A stretch of 64,000 bases of DNA from Xiphophorus maculatus (GCF_002775205.1 NC_036458.1:1766560-1830559); one strand, 5' to 3'; positions 51,021-64,000 are shown, counted from the first letter of the stretch. Notes: a model not told the origin generated them from the letters alone. Program-made: numbers and translations.

Positions 51021-51227
51021 CACTGCTCAAAAAAATAAAGGGAACACTCAAATAACATCCTAGATCTGAATGAAAGAAATATTCTCATTGAATACTTTGT
51101 TCTGTACAAAGTTCCATTTGCACAACAGCAGGTGAAATTGATTGTCAATCAGTTTTGATTTCACAGAAGTTTGATTTACTTGGAGTTATATTGTGTTTAA
51201 GTGTTCCCTTTATTTTTTTGAGCAGTA
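51021..51227. mobile_element. Tc1/mariner-like MITE in tmem104 intron 1
   Basis: Ends are CACTGCTCAAAAAAATAAAG and the near-perfect inverse (CTTTATTTTTTTGAGCAGTA), flanked by TA on both sides. At 207 bp it is an internally deleted, non-coding miniature. The AAAAAATAAAGGGAACACT end is widespread in fish. Confidence 0.8.
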
Positions 51228-52253
51228 TATTTTATTTGCCATTGCAGTGAAATAAACTAATAGCAGCTGAACAGTTTCAGCTGATCCATTTCTGGATATC
51301 GTATATATTTTTGTTCACAAATTGCATCTTTTTGTACTAATTGCAACTAACTTTAAACTCTGGTTCTGCACCAGGACAACAATGGCATCCAAACTGGTTT
51401 GAAAACAGAATATTTTAAGCTTAAACTTGTTGGAAAATGTCATCACTATGCTTCGAGTCAGTGCAGGAAACCGAAATGAACTCTGCATACTTTACCGAAA
51501 AGACTGGTCAAACCGGTAGGGTTTTACCATAATCTGACTAAAGGGAGGGTTTGAATAATTGAAGGAAATCAACAATAAATTCAGACTTTATCATCTAAAC
51601 ACAAATCTCAACTTTAATAGATTAAGGTTTGATCACCTGCTGGCAGAGCAGAACATGTTTGACAAATGATTTAAGTAATTATTTTGACAATTAATTGATT
51701 TTAAGTTTGGTGCATTTTGCAGATTTTTTTTATTCAACCACTTTAGACTTTTTTACAGATTATTAGAAATGAAATTAGCAAATAGCTCAGTTCCTTTTTA
51801 AATAAGAAAACAAACATTTTATTGCCTAAAATACAAAATTGTTGCAATTCTTTAGTCTATGCTTGATTATTTGTAGCGAATGATGCATATTCAGCTAAAA
51901 GACTGTTTTTGATTAATAATTGGATAGCAAAATGTGCTTTGTAGTTTTTTTTGTTTTACTTAATTTGAACCAGGTGAAGGTAAAACTGTCACTTGAGTTT
52001 TGAGTAAAACACATTTACAGACAAAAAGGATTTTCATCTTAAATTGAAAATATGTATATTTTTTTGCAGTTTTGACCTAATATTTGTTCTGAATATTTTG
52101 TTTTACAAAATATTAACTGGAGTCTGTATGCTCCAGTTAACAATTAATTGATTACTAAATTATTTGATTATTATTTCAATAATTGATTGATTTTGCCCTG
52201 GATGTTTTAATGCAACATTTCCGTCTCTTCAGGTGAGATTGCAGGAAGCAAAC

Positions 52254-55200
52254 ATGGCAGGTGGAATCACAGAATCCGGCGAGCCCTACTCTCCATTTGT
52301 GAGTATCACTCAGGACATTTATGCAAAGAAATATCTGATTGTCTAAATGTAAAGATTAATCATATCAGCAGATTTCCTGATGTGAAAGTCTACATCAGGA
52401 TTTTATCAACTTGTAAATGCTCTGTTGAATCATGTGCTAATCTTTTTCTTCTGGAGATGCCTCCTCATTAAAAAGCTGTGAATAAGTTACCAAAATGCAC
52501 ATGACAAACACATCCTCTTCATTTTATCAGCATGCCCCGTGCTTCTCTGTGTGGTCTGCACTCATGTTTGACAGCTCACTCCGTTGGTCTCTGGTTTTGC
52601 TTACATCAGCGTGACTTCAGAGGTTCACTCAGATGGTTCCTCTAGGAAGCGAAACCATTGAATTATTAAGCAATCTGTTATCGAATATCCACTTTCCTTG
52701 AGAAGCTCTAAGAGGAGATGTCTTCAGTCATAATGAAGCGAAATACACTCTTAGTAATTTAATATTTTATTGCAGCAGCTTCGTCTCTCACTGAAAGATT
52801 CACCCTTTAATTTTAGAGTTTTGATTATTTTTGTAACAGAACCACTAATCACAAACGGTTTCAAGTAGAAGTATATTTATTTAAAATTTTTAATACCAGA
52901 TGTGGTTTCTGACTTTAATCTTTTTTTCCTTTAAGAAAATATCTTTAGAAACTGGCTTTTATTTCAATAATTCCTATTTACCAAATGTCAAAGCTGAAAT
53001 AAATGTGAAAACCTTGTTGGACTTCATGGCACTGAAAACCTGCAAAAACACTAAACTTTACCAAATATTTGGTTTAGTTTCTAGTCTTGGTACACATGAA
53101 ATAACACAAAACTAACTTCTAAGTAACTTTTCAGAAAGAACTATGATCTTGTTTTAAGTCAGTAATTGCTTAATATTCGTATTGATTGTTTGTTCCACTG
53201 GCAGATTATTTCACTTTTAACAAAACATTTTTCCCACATTTCCAGTAAAATAATCTGCAGAACTAGAACTTTTTCATCAACATTAAGGATTTATTGGCTT
53301 AAACAGGCTCCTATTTCTTTCTGAAAAGTTACTTGTAAGTGAGTTTTAGCTTATTTCAAGTGTACTAAGATATTTGCACTAGGATCTAGACAAAAATACC
53401 TGGTAAGATTTTGTTTTTGCAATACAATGTTTAAATATCCGACCTTGTAACATGAGGGAATTGACTATAATTGTTTTTTTAAACAAATATTTTCACCCCA
53501 GAGTAAAGGTCTTCAAATTAAATGTTGAATTTAATTTTAAAGAGTTTTGTTGTTGAATTGAAGCTGCAGTTCAGTCTCTGTGGATTAATGGCTGTCTTGC
53601 CTTGTTTGGCCTGTAGGTGGGGCTGGTGTACATGTTCAACCTGATTGTGGGAACAGGAGCCCTGACAATGCCGAAAGCCTTCGCTGCATCCGGTTGGGTG
53701 GTCAGCTTGTCGCTCATCGTCTTTTTAGCATTCATGAGGTGAGTCTGCTGGGAGTTAAACTCTCATTTCCACCTCTACTGTGTTTTCTCCAAACATTATT
53801 GCTTTTCTGCTCCCTGCAGAGCAGATTATTCTGGCTTTAATGATGCAGCAGATGCAGAGTCATTCATGCTTCTTTTCTCTAGTGAACCAAGAAGGCGTCT
53901 TCAGAATAAACAGGCTTGAAAATAAAAGTGATTCAGTCAGAAAAATGACATGAAAACATTGATTTAACTTAAAGAAACAGCAGTTCTATGATGTTTATGC
54001 AGAAATGTGGTCTGTGAAACAATTAGTCATTTTAATACCGTTCTTAATTTAAGGTTATTTAGATAATTTCAGGGAAGTCTTTGTAGTATATCATTTAAAG
54101 CTCTAAAATTCTGTGCAAAAGTCTTGAGTCATTCCTTGGAGTCTGTTTGAAATGCTGTTTTTTTTTTTTTTAATCTGTTGCATCTTTCCTTTGATTCTTC
54201 AGCTATATGACAACCACTTTTGTGATCGAGGCGATGGCGGCGGCCAATGCTCAGCTGCGTTGGAAGAGAAGAGAGCAGGAAGAGGTATGATAAACTCTGA
54301 TGTGATGAATCAGAAAAGAAACATATTAAAAACAGTTAGTAATTCTAAAAGTCTGGATTTTGATCTGAATCTGGACCAAATTGCAACTCTGGAGCTTTTT
54401 TTAGGGTTATTTTTGGAGACTTGGTTTCATTGGGGATCAAAAATGGATAATTTGTTAAATTTTCAGCTGTTGTGGTTCAATGAGTCAAATAAACCAAACT
54501 GTTTGAAAACCTGTTGCCCTCCTGGCCTGTGGGGGCGCTGCACCAAGAACCAGTGAAGGAAATGACATGGAAAGCTCTGAAGAACTGAGCGCAACTTTTT
54601 TCTTCACAAAATGTAACAAAGTTTTATGGTTGGAGGATTTCTTCTGCTAGCATTAGCCTAGCAGGTTTTGGTTGTATTTACCCAGAATGCCCTGGGTTGT
54701 AGTTTACTTCCTGCTTTTGGAGCGGTCTCCAGTAAGATGAGCTTGATTTATATTTTTTGAAGGGAGATTTTGTTTATGAAGACTTTATGATCCATTTTAT
54801 TTTTGACTTTTTTTTTCTGGTTTTTGGACATTTTTGTTTTATTTTAGGCTTTTAAAATGTATTTATTGATCTTAGAGGGAACAGCTTGCATTTAATGCCT
54901 TTATCAATTAATTAGATAAAAATTGGCTCAAAACAATAATTTTATAGTTTATTGCAGTTATATCTGGAGCAATTTATGGACCAGTAATTGGCGTTCACAT
55001 GTATATTCGAGCTCTCTTCAGCCGAACGTATGCTGAGGTTTTTAGGTGGACCAGAGTTCGATTCTCCACTGAAACGGACTTTCTGGACACACCAAATAGT
55101 TTAATTAGACCAAACAGAACTGGTGTGAATTCACCAGTAGAGATGATTTAAGCTGCTCCAGTTCAAGAAAACAAACATATTGTCTTTGCAACTTTTACAA

Positions 55201-58200
55201 CAGTTTTGTCTCCTTTAAGACATTTCTAACTGTCCATTTAAATCACAACTCCAATGCTCTCTAACCAATATTCCAGCCTAATAAAGGGTAAAAGCAATTC
55301 CTCGACTGTAAAAGATTAAAGTGCCCAGTGATAGGCTTCACTCAAGCAGAGAGAAATAAAGGGCGTTGAGCGGCAAACATTCCCAGTTTTACTCCTCTGT
55401 TGTTTTCCATTATGTGGGAGGAAAATGCTGAGGAGCGGCTATGAATCAAAGGCCAAGCGTTGGAGGCTTGCTGCGACCCTGGCTTTCCGTCTGCGGGGTC
55501 GTAACTCCTGAGCTGAAACCTGAAGGGAGTCGAGCAAGATGACCTCAGGGAAACGAGTGAACAGAGGAAAAATGACTGACGACTTGGTTGTTTCCCTTAT
55601 TAAAGAGTGCAGCATTATAGTGAAAAATGACAAAGATTAAAAATAATAAATATGTTTGTTGCTGAGCTCATATGTTCATTTATTCAATAATTTAGCAGCA
55701 AAAAGGATTTTTGAATTGAAAAATTTGCTCTTTTCAACTAGACTCTGCAATTGATTAAAATATGTAATCAAGTCCCATCATATTGTAATAAAAGTTTCAT
55801 ATTTTACCAAACATAACCATGTGATTGTCTGAGAATGCTTAGGAGTTGGTAAAAACGTAAAAATCGTATGATATAATCATCTGTTGGTACCAAAAGAAAA
55901 CAATGCAAACATTTGATTTTTCAGATTTCTTGGAACAAATGGGAAAAGAATGAATGCTTTTGTTTGAAAACTTGAAAAAGATTATTTTTCCATATTTTAA
56001 CTGAAAATCTTGCTTATTCTGTTAGGTTTTCCAATAATTATAGACCATGTGATTAACTTGAAAGCTTTTAATCAAGTTGCACCATTAATTTCAATATCAG
56101 ATCTTTTGTTTCTTTTTCACAAATCTGGAACAAACTGAAAAGCAGCTGAAACACAGAGTTCCTTTAAATCAAGACTTAAAAGCCCAACCTGTTTAGATTT
56201 GCTTTTGAACAATAATAAAACATCAACCAATAAATTCGATGCGTATTGATTTTAATCACTGGTTTCACTGGTTTCTCAGTCGGTGACTGGATTTTTCCCT
56301 CCTGAAAACTGGAGTTTGACTGATTGGAGGCGATCGTTCGTCTGCCTGCCGTTTCCTGTTATCCGCTGTCAGTCTTCATCTGCTCTGCTTTAATTCGGCT
56401 CATGATGCTCACAAATTTTCGTCATTGATGGTTAATTGGCATTAATCTGCAGAGACTCTGTGGTTTTGAGAACGCTTCCACAGCACTTTCCAGCTGCTGC
56501 CTGTAATTTCCAGATGTTTGCGCCTGTGTGTGTAATAAACGGCGAGTTAATTGCTTGTAATCTGACTGTTGGTGTTAAATTAGGAAAACAGGAAAGCGGA
56601 ATATAACTGGTTTTATTCTCCACAGACGGATGACAGCGACTCCACGTCCGAGTATTCGGATGACGATTCGGGTCAAGGTCGGTCGGAACCGGAAACAAAG
56701 CCCATCCTGTCTGCCCGTGAGTATCGCTTTAATCCAGGGATGGCCAAAGTGTGGTCCGGGGGCCACTTACGGCCCTCTGGATGATTCAAGAATGGAGCGA
56801 ATTCACGATATGAACTTTTTGGCGTAATGGCAAAAGGTTTGGAGACCACTGCTTTAATGGGAGATAAATTATTTAACAGATTTATTAAAAACAAACTTCC
56901 AGTTAAGTTTAATTTTACTTGTATAAATAAGTAATATTTAAGATACAATCCAAACTTTTTTCACACCAGGAGTTTAGATCTACATTTTTTCTTCTCGCTG
57001 TATGAATTTAAATCAGACAAAACGTTTCCCTGTTTCAGGTCAGTTAGAATCAACAAAATTATTCCTATTTACTGGACGCCACAATAATGACAGAAAGAGG
57101 ATGTGAGAAATGATTCTTACGTCTTTAACTGTCACATTGTGGATGTATTTTAAAGCGGATCACATTTTTGTTCTTCTGTTTGAGTTTCTGGTGCTTCTAA
57201 AAACGGCAGTGCTTAAAAAAATCCCTCAGGCATTTTTGTCAAGAAGTTAAAAGTTTTTCAGTGTTTGGTAAATGAGCCGTTTCAACTGTCCCAACTGTTG
57301 AGGCCCATTCCAGGTGCGCTAGGGCGTTACCTAGCAACCTAACTGGAACACGACCCGTTACCTAGCAACCAAGCTGAGTTCCAACATGTTAGTGCAGCTG
57401 AGCTGAACTACAACAGAGTGTTGGAGCCATACCAAAAAAGTTATGAGAATAAAGTTGAAATTAAGCAACAATAAAGTCATAATATTTTGAGAATAAAGTC
57501 AGAATACCATGAGAATAAGGCACTGTAATGCTAGGATTATATTAATTTAGTCTCGTAATATTATGACTTTATTTTTGTACAACTTTGTTCTCGTAATATA
57601 ATTTTATTTTCTAAATGTTATGATTATATTGTACCATTTTCTTATATTTTTATGACTTCTAGAAATTTTAAATTTTATTTACGTGTTTTCTTAGTGACCA
57701 TTTTTATAAGACCATGTTATGGCAAAAATAAAGCTTAAAATTGCAACTTTTGGGAAAAGGTGCTGAAAATGCATAATTATTTACAGAAAAACATTGCAAC
57801 ATCCTGGAGAGCAGAATTGCACAGAAAGTTGCTGATCTGTGTTTCTAATGTTTGTTTCCACAGAGAGGTCGGGTCACGATCACTTCGACCTCGTGGAGCG
57901 GGTCGAGATGGGTCAAATGGCCTCCATGTTCTTCAACAAAGGTAATCTTCTTCTCTCTCCTTGATATTCAATCAGCCGCAGACGCCATCATCATTAGCCA
58001 CGTCTATTATTTATGGACGAGTCGGAAGACTGCGTGGGATCGTTCATCAAAGATTTTTTTCCTAACACCTTTTATGAGCGGCGCTCATTTATAAAGGAAG
58101 GCTGCTGGCGGTTTAATTGGCTGTAATTACAGGTGGATAAATTGCCTTTGGTTCTAATTACCTTTGTGAGCCCATCAGCGCTGAGCGTGTGTGGGGGCAG

Positions 58201-61200
58201 CGTTGGGGGGCATGGCAGTTTATTTTTTTACCTCAGAGTGGCCAACTTTCTATCATTCCTATCTTGATTTGATACAGTAGGGCAGGGGTTTCCAAAGTGC
58301 GGTCCGGGGGCCATTTGTGGCCCTCATGAGTATTTGTGTTTTTATAACAAAGCTTTAGCAGAAGGTAAAACCAAGTTTATCCAAAGACTTTTACTGAAAA
58401 GCCAACTTTGCTGCATCCAAATCAGCTTTTATTCTTTCTAAAACTTGCCAAAATATTTTTGATACAAAGTGACCCAAATAAATTCTGTTATTATTCCTGA
58501 AAATAAATTTATACAATCAAGTCCAACATAAACTGAAAACTAGATGTCTGTCTTTTAATACAGAAAATATGCAAAATCCATTAGAGCCGTTGTAAGAAAT
58601 AAATTCTGAAAAGAACATTTGAGAGCAATCTCAGAAATTTTCTAGAAAAAACAAGGAAATTTGCTATAAAAATAAAATTTTTAGATCAACATCAAAAAGT
58701 TTCTACCAGAAACTTAGAAAATTATGAATTTCAAATGTTGAAAATCTTTTGAATTTCCATCTACAAAAGTATTTCCTCCATTGGGAGATTATTTTACTTA
58801 TAACAAGACATTTTTCCAAATGTTATACGTGAAATAATCTTCCAAAGGAATTGGAACCTTTTCATTAAAATTAAGGAATTATCTTAAAACAAGCATGTCT
58901 TGGTTATAAGTTAGTTGTGTCTTATTTTGAGAATGCTGAAATACTTGGTAAGGTTTTGTGTTTTTGCAGTCTGGAGGTATTGCCTCGGTTTTACCTGGAC
59001 TCTGGTCCAGGTAAAATCTTCAGTAGATTGTGAAGCTACTGAAGCTTCTTCTATGTGGTGATGCAAGCTGGAGCCAGAATCACCTTGAAGCATGCAGATG
59101 GAGATCCCTGCAGCTCCGTGTTGGTATCGGTGCGTCGCCCTGGCTCCGTTGGCATGCACAGCGCCCTCCTGCTCGCCTTAAGCAGCTTTATGCGTGCGAC
59201 TCGGGAGTCTGCAGGGTCCCTGTTGCAGGAATAAAAGAACAGCAAAAGGTCAAAGCTCTGACATCATCTGTGCTGGGATGTTGTGTCCTGCAGCTGTTCA
59301 CCAGCAGGGGGAGCACTTGCCACACAAGCAGTCACACACATGGTTGCACTCTTGCATGCCATCAAGCGGGTCATGCTGTTGAAGCTGCAGCCGCTCGCTT
59401 GTCACTCGGCTTTGAGGAGCTGCAGAAAATGATAGAGAAGCTCCTTGCTGGTTTTTCACTCCGAGACGTGAGAGTAACACGTGGAGGTATCGATTGGTGA
59501 TGAAGAAATGACTTTTCTCCCAGCGTCTCGCCTTCGACATGATGGGAAAGCTGACTGTAATCAGAAATGAATTATACAGGCACATGCTGACTGGAGAAGC
59601 TACTTCATGTTTGTGACTGTCTGCCTCGAATTCATGATCCAAACACAAGTTGTGGAATTTTTGGTGATTTTGCCGACAGATTTGGCTGATATTGTGGAGC
59701 CACTGGTTGCCTTTTTCTGCAGTGGAAAATAAGAAGAAAGGGCTGAAACTAAGGATTACTTTGATGTGGATAAAAAAAAATTGACATTGTGCAGATTTTT
59801 CATTAAACCACTAAAAGCTGCAGCGCAAGAATCTGTTTACACATTTGTTGAAACTGTCACCATGATGACAGGATAGTATGAGATATAATTTGTAAAATAA
59901 AAACAAAATTTCCTGCCTTCAGCAACCACTCAGAGCAAGGAGGCGGGTTTTAGCGCCATCAATCACTTCTCCTTGCTTTCTGCTACGCTGCAGCTAGCAT
60001 AGCATTTCATGAATGCTAAGGCTAGTTAGCATAGCTAGTGGTGACTGTGGATAAACTGTTTTTCTGTAATGGTAAGTTGTTTCTCCAGCATATTTAGAAG
60101 TGAATACATGAGATTGCTTGACAGCGCTAAAACCATCATTGTCTACTACAGATTACTGATGTTTTCTAATACGTAAACCTAGCTTAACACGTCTTATCAC
60201 TTAAAAGTAAACAAATGCCGTTCAGCCTGGTGACCCGCCAGACTTCTAATACACTGCACTGCAAAAAACCCCAAATCTTACCAATATTTTTGGTCTGGTT
60301 TCTAGTCCAAAACTTGAAATGAGGCAAAATTAACTATATCTTGATGAAAAGTTACTATTCATCAAGATATGGTGCTGAGTACAGATTACTTCACTTATAA
60401 TATGGGGAAAATGTCTTCCTATTAGCTAAATCTGCCAATGAACTAATACTTTTTCGTCAATATTAAGAAATAATTGACTCAAAACAAGCTCTTGTTTGTT
60501 GTTTAAAGTTACTTGTAAGTTAGTAGTTTTAATTCAATTGTACTAAGATATTTGCACTAAAGAGACCAAAAATATGTGGAAAGGTTTTGGGTTTTTCTGT
60601 GTGGGAAACCCAGACGTAGGCTGTGGTGCTTAAATGTCTCATTCAATGGGATTTAAATCCTTTCTTCTTTTTTCTGATGCTCTCTTTGAGCTTCAATATG
60701 CATCAAGTTTCTGCAAGGTGATTGGCTGATTCCCTCAATTGTTAATGAGCAATCAAGCAGGTGTACCTGCTCACAAAGTGTTGTAGACTGAAACTGTTCT
60801 CACAGGAAGATATAGATTCTTCACTGAGGTAATTAAGCAGAATGAATGCAAGCAAGTTCATTACACCGGGTTGCATTTCCACAACATTAAACAAGTGCAA
60901 CACCACCTCTCCACTCCGTTCTGCCCATCAGTCCTGCACCTTTACAGCCAATTAAAAAGCTTTTCCCCCGCTGCTGCTGCAGAGCGACGCTTGGAGGACA
61001 TTTGACGTAGAAATTGACGTGGCGGCGGTGGTTCTGTTGGAATAAGTCCATGGATTTCGTATCGGCCCGACCTGCAGCCACTGACAGGAATGTTGATGGG
61101 GGGGCCGGCTTATCTGCAGCACTGTAGCAGCAGCTGCTTTAACCTTCACATCGATGATTTGAAAGTTGATTAGAAGACGACTTTGGGAAAGTCACAGAGG

Positions 61201-63977
61201 GGCTGTCCTTGCGTCAGCATCTTGTCTCTGCTATTCTTTACCTGTGTGATATGATGCGTTGGCTGTGCAAACATCACGATTGTTTCTCCAACGTAAGCCG
61301 CCCACTCCCTCCCCGACATATGCAGGACCATGGCTGCGAATACTAATTCAATCTGCAGTAAAACAGGCGTCTGTCTGTAATTAGAGTCAAACACGAACAC
61401 ATCTTTTCTTGTGCTTAAGTGGTTTTGGATTAAATGTCATTGTTGTGAGGAGATGAATATCCAAGCGGTTTGGAAGATGAATAGTCATGTTTACATCAGT
61501 TTTTTTTTTTCTACAATTGTTCCCAGTGTCATTTAATTTCAGTGTTGCGTAAAGATTTGTTGCGGTCAAACTGATCAATATTCAGAGTGCATTTCCAGGA
61601 AAACGTCCGCTTGATGAAGGCTTAATTTGTGAGTTACAGAGACACAAAACAAATATTGCTTCAGCTTGTTAATGATGGGAATATTGTAATAGAATAAAAG
61701 TATCCCCTAATGTCCCTCAACGTGTAAATAAAAATATAAATACAAACAGAAAATAAGATTAGAAGACTGAACAGTAAAAACTGATTTACAGCATCAGAAA
61801 AAATTTAGTTAAGAAAATTGTGCAAATGAATATCCCACAGTAAGAACATTCTGTTCAACAGGCAAAATAAGTGGATTCACACAGAAGTAGAAAATAATAT
61901 ACTGTATAGTTGGGTCAAAATTACGACATAAATGTAGTTGTAAAGAAAACTGTGTACTCTAGTCCAGAAGAAACTGAGTTTAATTTAAAAACAAAATGAG
62001 CTCATCTATTTGAGCATTAAAAACTACAATTAACAATAAAAACTCTGCAACAGTATAAATGTGCAGCAGAAAGAATATATGGATACAGTAATTAGAAAAA
62101 ACTGACTAAAATGTAAAAACAGACTACAAAAGCTGTTGGATAACGGCAGGGCTGTAAACGTTTGAGGTTTGTTGGAGCAGTTTAAAACCTGAACAGCTGC
62201 TGGGAGGAAGGATCTGCAGTAACGCTCCTTTGTGCACTTTGGATGCAGCAACTTGTCCTCAAGGGTTTGACTTGACACAAATTTTTCGTTAAGGTTTTTT
62301 ATCTCCTTTTTTTGTTTTTTTCTGTCTTTTTTTTCTTTTCTCTATTAAAATTTTTTAAAATTACATTATTGTGTTAAATCACATTAAGCTGGTTTAACTC
62401 AGTGTAGTGTGAAGGCAAACCACAGCTGCTGAAAATACAACAAATATCGTAACTCCGATCCCCAATCAAACCGGATTGATCGGACGATCAGGTGTGAAAT
62501 CAATAAGTGTTATCTGTAAATTACCTTCATTAGTTTGCAGTTGGATGTTTTCTCAGCGCGGTCCATCTCTGCTGTGTTTGACCAAATGTAGCTTTGGCAT
62601 TTTTTCTCCCCGAACCGACAGGCCGTCATGTCCGCTGTCAGTCCGGTCTGAGGTAATGTGCTGATGGATGCTAATGCTTCCCACAGCTGCATGAAGCGCC
62701 GCGCCGCTACATGAAGACTCATTTCGCTACGTTTTTGCCTGTGGCTCTGGGTAATTGGGTGATATTAGTTACAGTCTTGTGAAGGTCTGCGTCCCCCGCG
62801 GTCACGCCATCGCTTACTGACAGGCGGCGCAGAGAACAGGACTTCCTGCTCTGTCTGCAGGTAATGTGTTCGTGTTGACGCGGCGCTAAGGAAAAGAAGG
62901 CTGGGATAGCTTAAATCTTCCAGGAGGAAAGTTCATATTTCAGCCTCATTTTTAAAATAAAATCAAATGGCATCTCCAACTACATTTTTACGATAGTTTG
63001 TGTGCAAAACACGTGTGCAAAGTGTCGGCATAACAAAAATAATATGGATAAATAAAATACAAATAGGTTTTTATTTACAGATAAAACTTTATAGTCTGAC
63101 TATAAACACAAACAGGCCTGAGTTCAGTCATGAGTGAAACAGTTTTTGTTAAACTGTAACCTTTGGAAATTACCTGTATTTATTATGTTTGTCTGATTTA
63201 ACTGTTATGTATCCAATTAAATGTGATTTAAAAGAATTAAGTCTGGTTTGTTTGGTTTTAGATTAACATCACAGTTTCAGAAAGTCTAGAAGATTCTCCA
63301 ACCTCCTCTCCCCTGAAATAAGTTTTAAGAACTAAATTGTTTATTTAGTTGTGTTTTAAATCTGTTTGAACTTGATTTAATCATTAGCTGTACTCTTCGG
63401 GTTTTTTAAGAATCTGTGTTGTCGGAGAAACTGTAAATCTGTCCGGCTTAATTTTTTTTAATGGACCCTGCACTCTAATGTCTTGGGCAGAAATGAATTA
63501 TCTGACCCCTCGTTTATGGTGCAGAGGATGATGGATGTGCAGCACGTTTTGACTGTTTCTGCTGGTGAAATTTGTCGATTATTGTGGGAGAGAACAGAGA
63601 AATTAAAGCTGATGGACGTTTTCGCTCTTATTGAGTGATTAGGGTAATAATTAATCCATTAATATTCCTCATTAAACACAAAAGATGTGCCTGGCGCCTA
63701 GAGGCTGCCTCAGATGGAGGGATGCCGCTCTAAAATTGATGCAGACATTTGACAGTCAGCCATCAATCATGGCGGCGTGTTTGGACGGCCGCCGCGAATG
63801 AAGAATGTGTTTGTTTGTCGCCTCTTGATCTCGTGTTTCTTAATGAATCGCGTCTTCATCCCCTCTCTGTGTTTCAGTCGGAGTCCACATGTTCTACATC
63901 TGCATCATCATCTACCTGTATGGCGACCTGGCCATCTACGCCGCCGCCGTGCCCATCTCGCTCATGGAGGTCGCCTG
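52254..63977 (+). CDS. tmem104: TMEM104, multi-pass membrane protein of the amino-acid transporter fold, 5' part
   Basis: Six coding exons (52254-52298, 53617-53738, 54203-54284, 56626-56716, 57864-57941, 63878-63977) give 172 residues before the gene leaves the window. The first exon begins at 52233, after an acceptor. Blocks match vertebrate TMEM104: MAGGITESGEPYSPF, GLVYMFNLIVGTGALTMPKA, TTTFVIEAMAAANAQL, RVEMGQMASMFFNK and IYLYGDLAIYAAAVP. TMEM104 belongs to the SLC38/AAAP-like fold; its substrate is not established to my knowledge. Helices are at about 17-30 (broken by GTGAL, as in this fold), 39-60 and 137-160; the segment between 83 and 120 is an acidic Ser-rich cytosolic loop (DDSDSTSEYSDDDS). 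The last intron in the window is 5.9 kb. Confidence 0.96.
53037..53424. mobile_element. Foldback MITE of the CACAAAATCTT family in tmem104 intron 2
   Basis: Left arm CTGCAAAAACACTAAACTTTACC and right arm GGTAAGATTTTGTTTTTGCA are inverse copies; further inside are paired blocks such as CTAAGTAACTTTTCAG / CTGAAAAGTTACTTGTAAG and CCACTGGCAGATTATT / AATAATCTGCAG. About 390 bp, non-coding. The same family was interrupted by the ERV at 35065. Confidence 0.75.
54470..55140. mobile_element. Decayed foldback element of the GGGGGCGCTGC family in tmem104 intron 4
   Basis: GTTGCCCTCCTGGCCTGTGG, GGGCGCTGCACCAAG, TTACCCAGAATGCCC and TTGGAGCGGTCTCCAG match the left half of 42624-43394. A right portion with GGACCAGAGTTCGATTC and AGAACTGGTGTGAA ends near 55135. 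The copy is degenerate; the 134-codon frame 54152-54556 crosses exon 4 and this repeat. Confidence 0.55.
57290..57660. repeat. CGTTACCTAGCAAC and AATAAAGTCATAAT repeats in tmem104 intron 5
   Basis: Two copies of GTTACCTAGCAAC at about 57325 and 57358 are followed by variants of GAGAATAAAGTCAGAAT and, after a turn near 57540, their inverse (CTCGTAATATTATGACTTTA). It is a loose foldback of simple-sequence type, non-coding. Confidence 0.5.
58760..58975. mobile_element. Partial copy of the CACAAAATCTT foldback MITE in tmem104 intron 6
   Basis: Reads GAGATTATTTTACTTATAAC, then TTAAGGAATTATCTTAAAAC and GGTAAGGTTTTGTGTTTTTG at the right end. Mostly the right arm survives. Confidence 0.6.
60252..60603. 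mobile_element. Foldback MITE of the CACAAAATCTT family in tmem104 intron 6
   Basis: Left end CACTGCAAAAAACCCCAAATC with TTACC, right end GGAAAGGTTTTGGGTTTTTC; interior arms contain TGATGAAAAGTTAC, AGATTACTTCACTTATAAT and their inverse partners. About 350 bp. It is one of at least six copies in the window, counting partial ones. Confidence 0.7.
62390..62505. mobile_element. Right-end fragment of the GGGGGCGCTGC foldback family
   Basis: AGTGTAGTGTGAAGGCAAAC, ACCACAGCTGCTGAAAAT, CCCCAATCAAACCGG and GATCAGGTGTGAAAT match the right end of 42624-43394 in order. The left portion is missing. Confidence 0.6.
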
Positions 63978-64000
63978 GTGAGACTCCTGCTCGTTTGTTT

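Noticed and set aside
59030-59500. 156-codon plus-strand frame in tmem104 intron 6
   Set aside because: No family motif, Cys/His-rich noise composition, competing minus frame over the same stretch, and no splice context.
60887-61149. Minus-strand frames of 64-65 codons
   Set aside because: No motif or splice structure; locally GC-rich intron sequence.

Overview
The window is vertebrate nuclear DNA, almost certainly from a teleost fish. The genes are intron-rich with GT-AG splice sites, introns are AT-rich, and the repeats (foldback MITEs, hAT-like and Tc1-like miniatures, LINE 3' tails, one young retrovirus-like element) are typical of teleosts. I cannot name the species from sequence alone.

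Layout from left to right. (1) 967-9403, minus strand: the first nine coding exons of suz12, the PRC2 core subunit; the zinc finger and VEFS box lie beyond the left edge. (2) 14063-14301, minus: a 64-residue membrane microprotein that I do not recognise. (3) 16304-16375, plus: a tRNA-Thr gene with anticodon CGT and a Pol III terminator. (4) 17911-20432, plus: a three-exon C-reactive-protein-like pentraxin whose second intron carries a large palindromic MITE. (5) 21554-29213, plus: all twelve exons of tsen54, a tRNA-splicing endonuclease subunit. (6) 31394-43806, plus, and 45313-48459, minus: two nine-exon Cys-loop receptor genes of the 5-HT3-like group, tail to tail, with six of nine exons equal in length. 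Intron 7 of the first holds a 7.1-kb antisense retrovirus-like element with two apparently identical 2365-bp LTRs, itself inserted in an older foldback MITE. (7) 50.1-63.98 kb, plus: the 5' half of tmem104, continuing beyond the right edge.

The genes do not form an operon-like unit; they are ordinary neighbours. The set tsen54, Cys-loop receptor and tmem104 recalls human 17q25.1, where TSEN54, ZACN and TMEM104 lie, which bears on what the two receptors are orthologous to. The most interesting items are the receptor pair (both lack the loop-B tryptophan of serotonin receptors), the unrecognised microprotein, the nested ERV-in-MITE insertion, the near-complete 865-bp palindromic element, twin perfect hairpins in a TA tract, and a possible in-frame upstream exon for suz12. 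No bacterial system, CRISPR array or operon is present.
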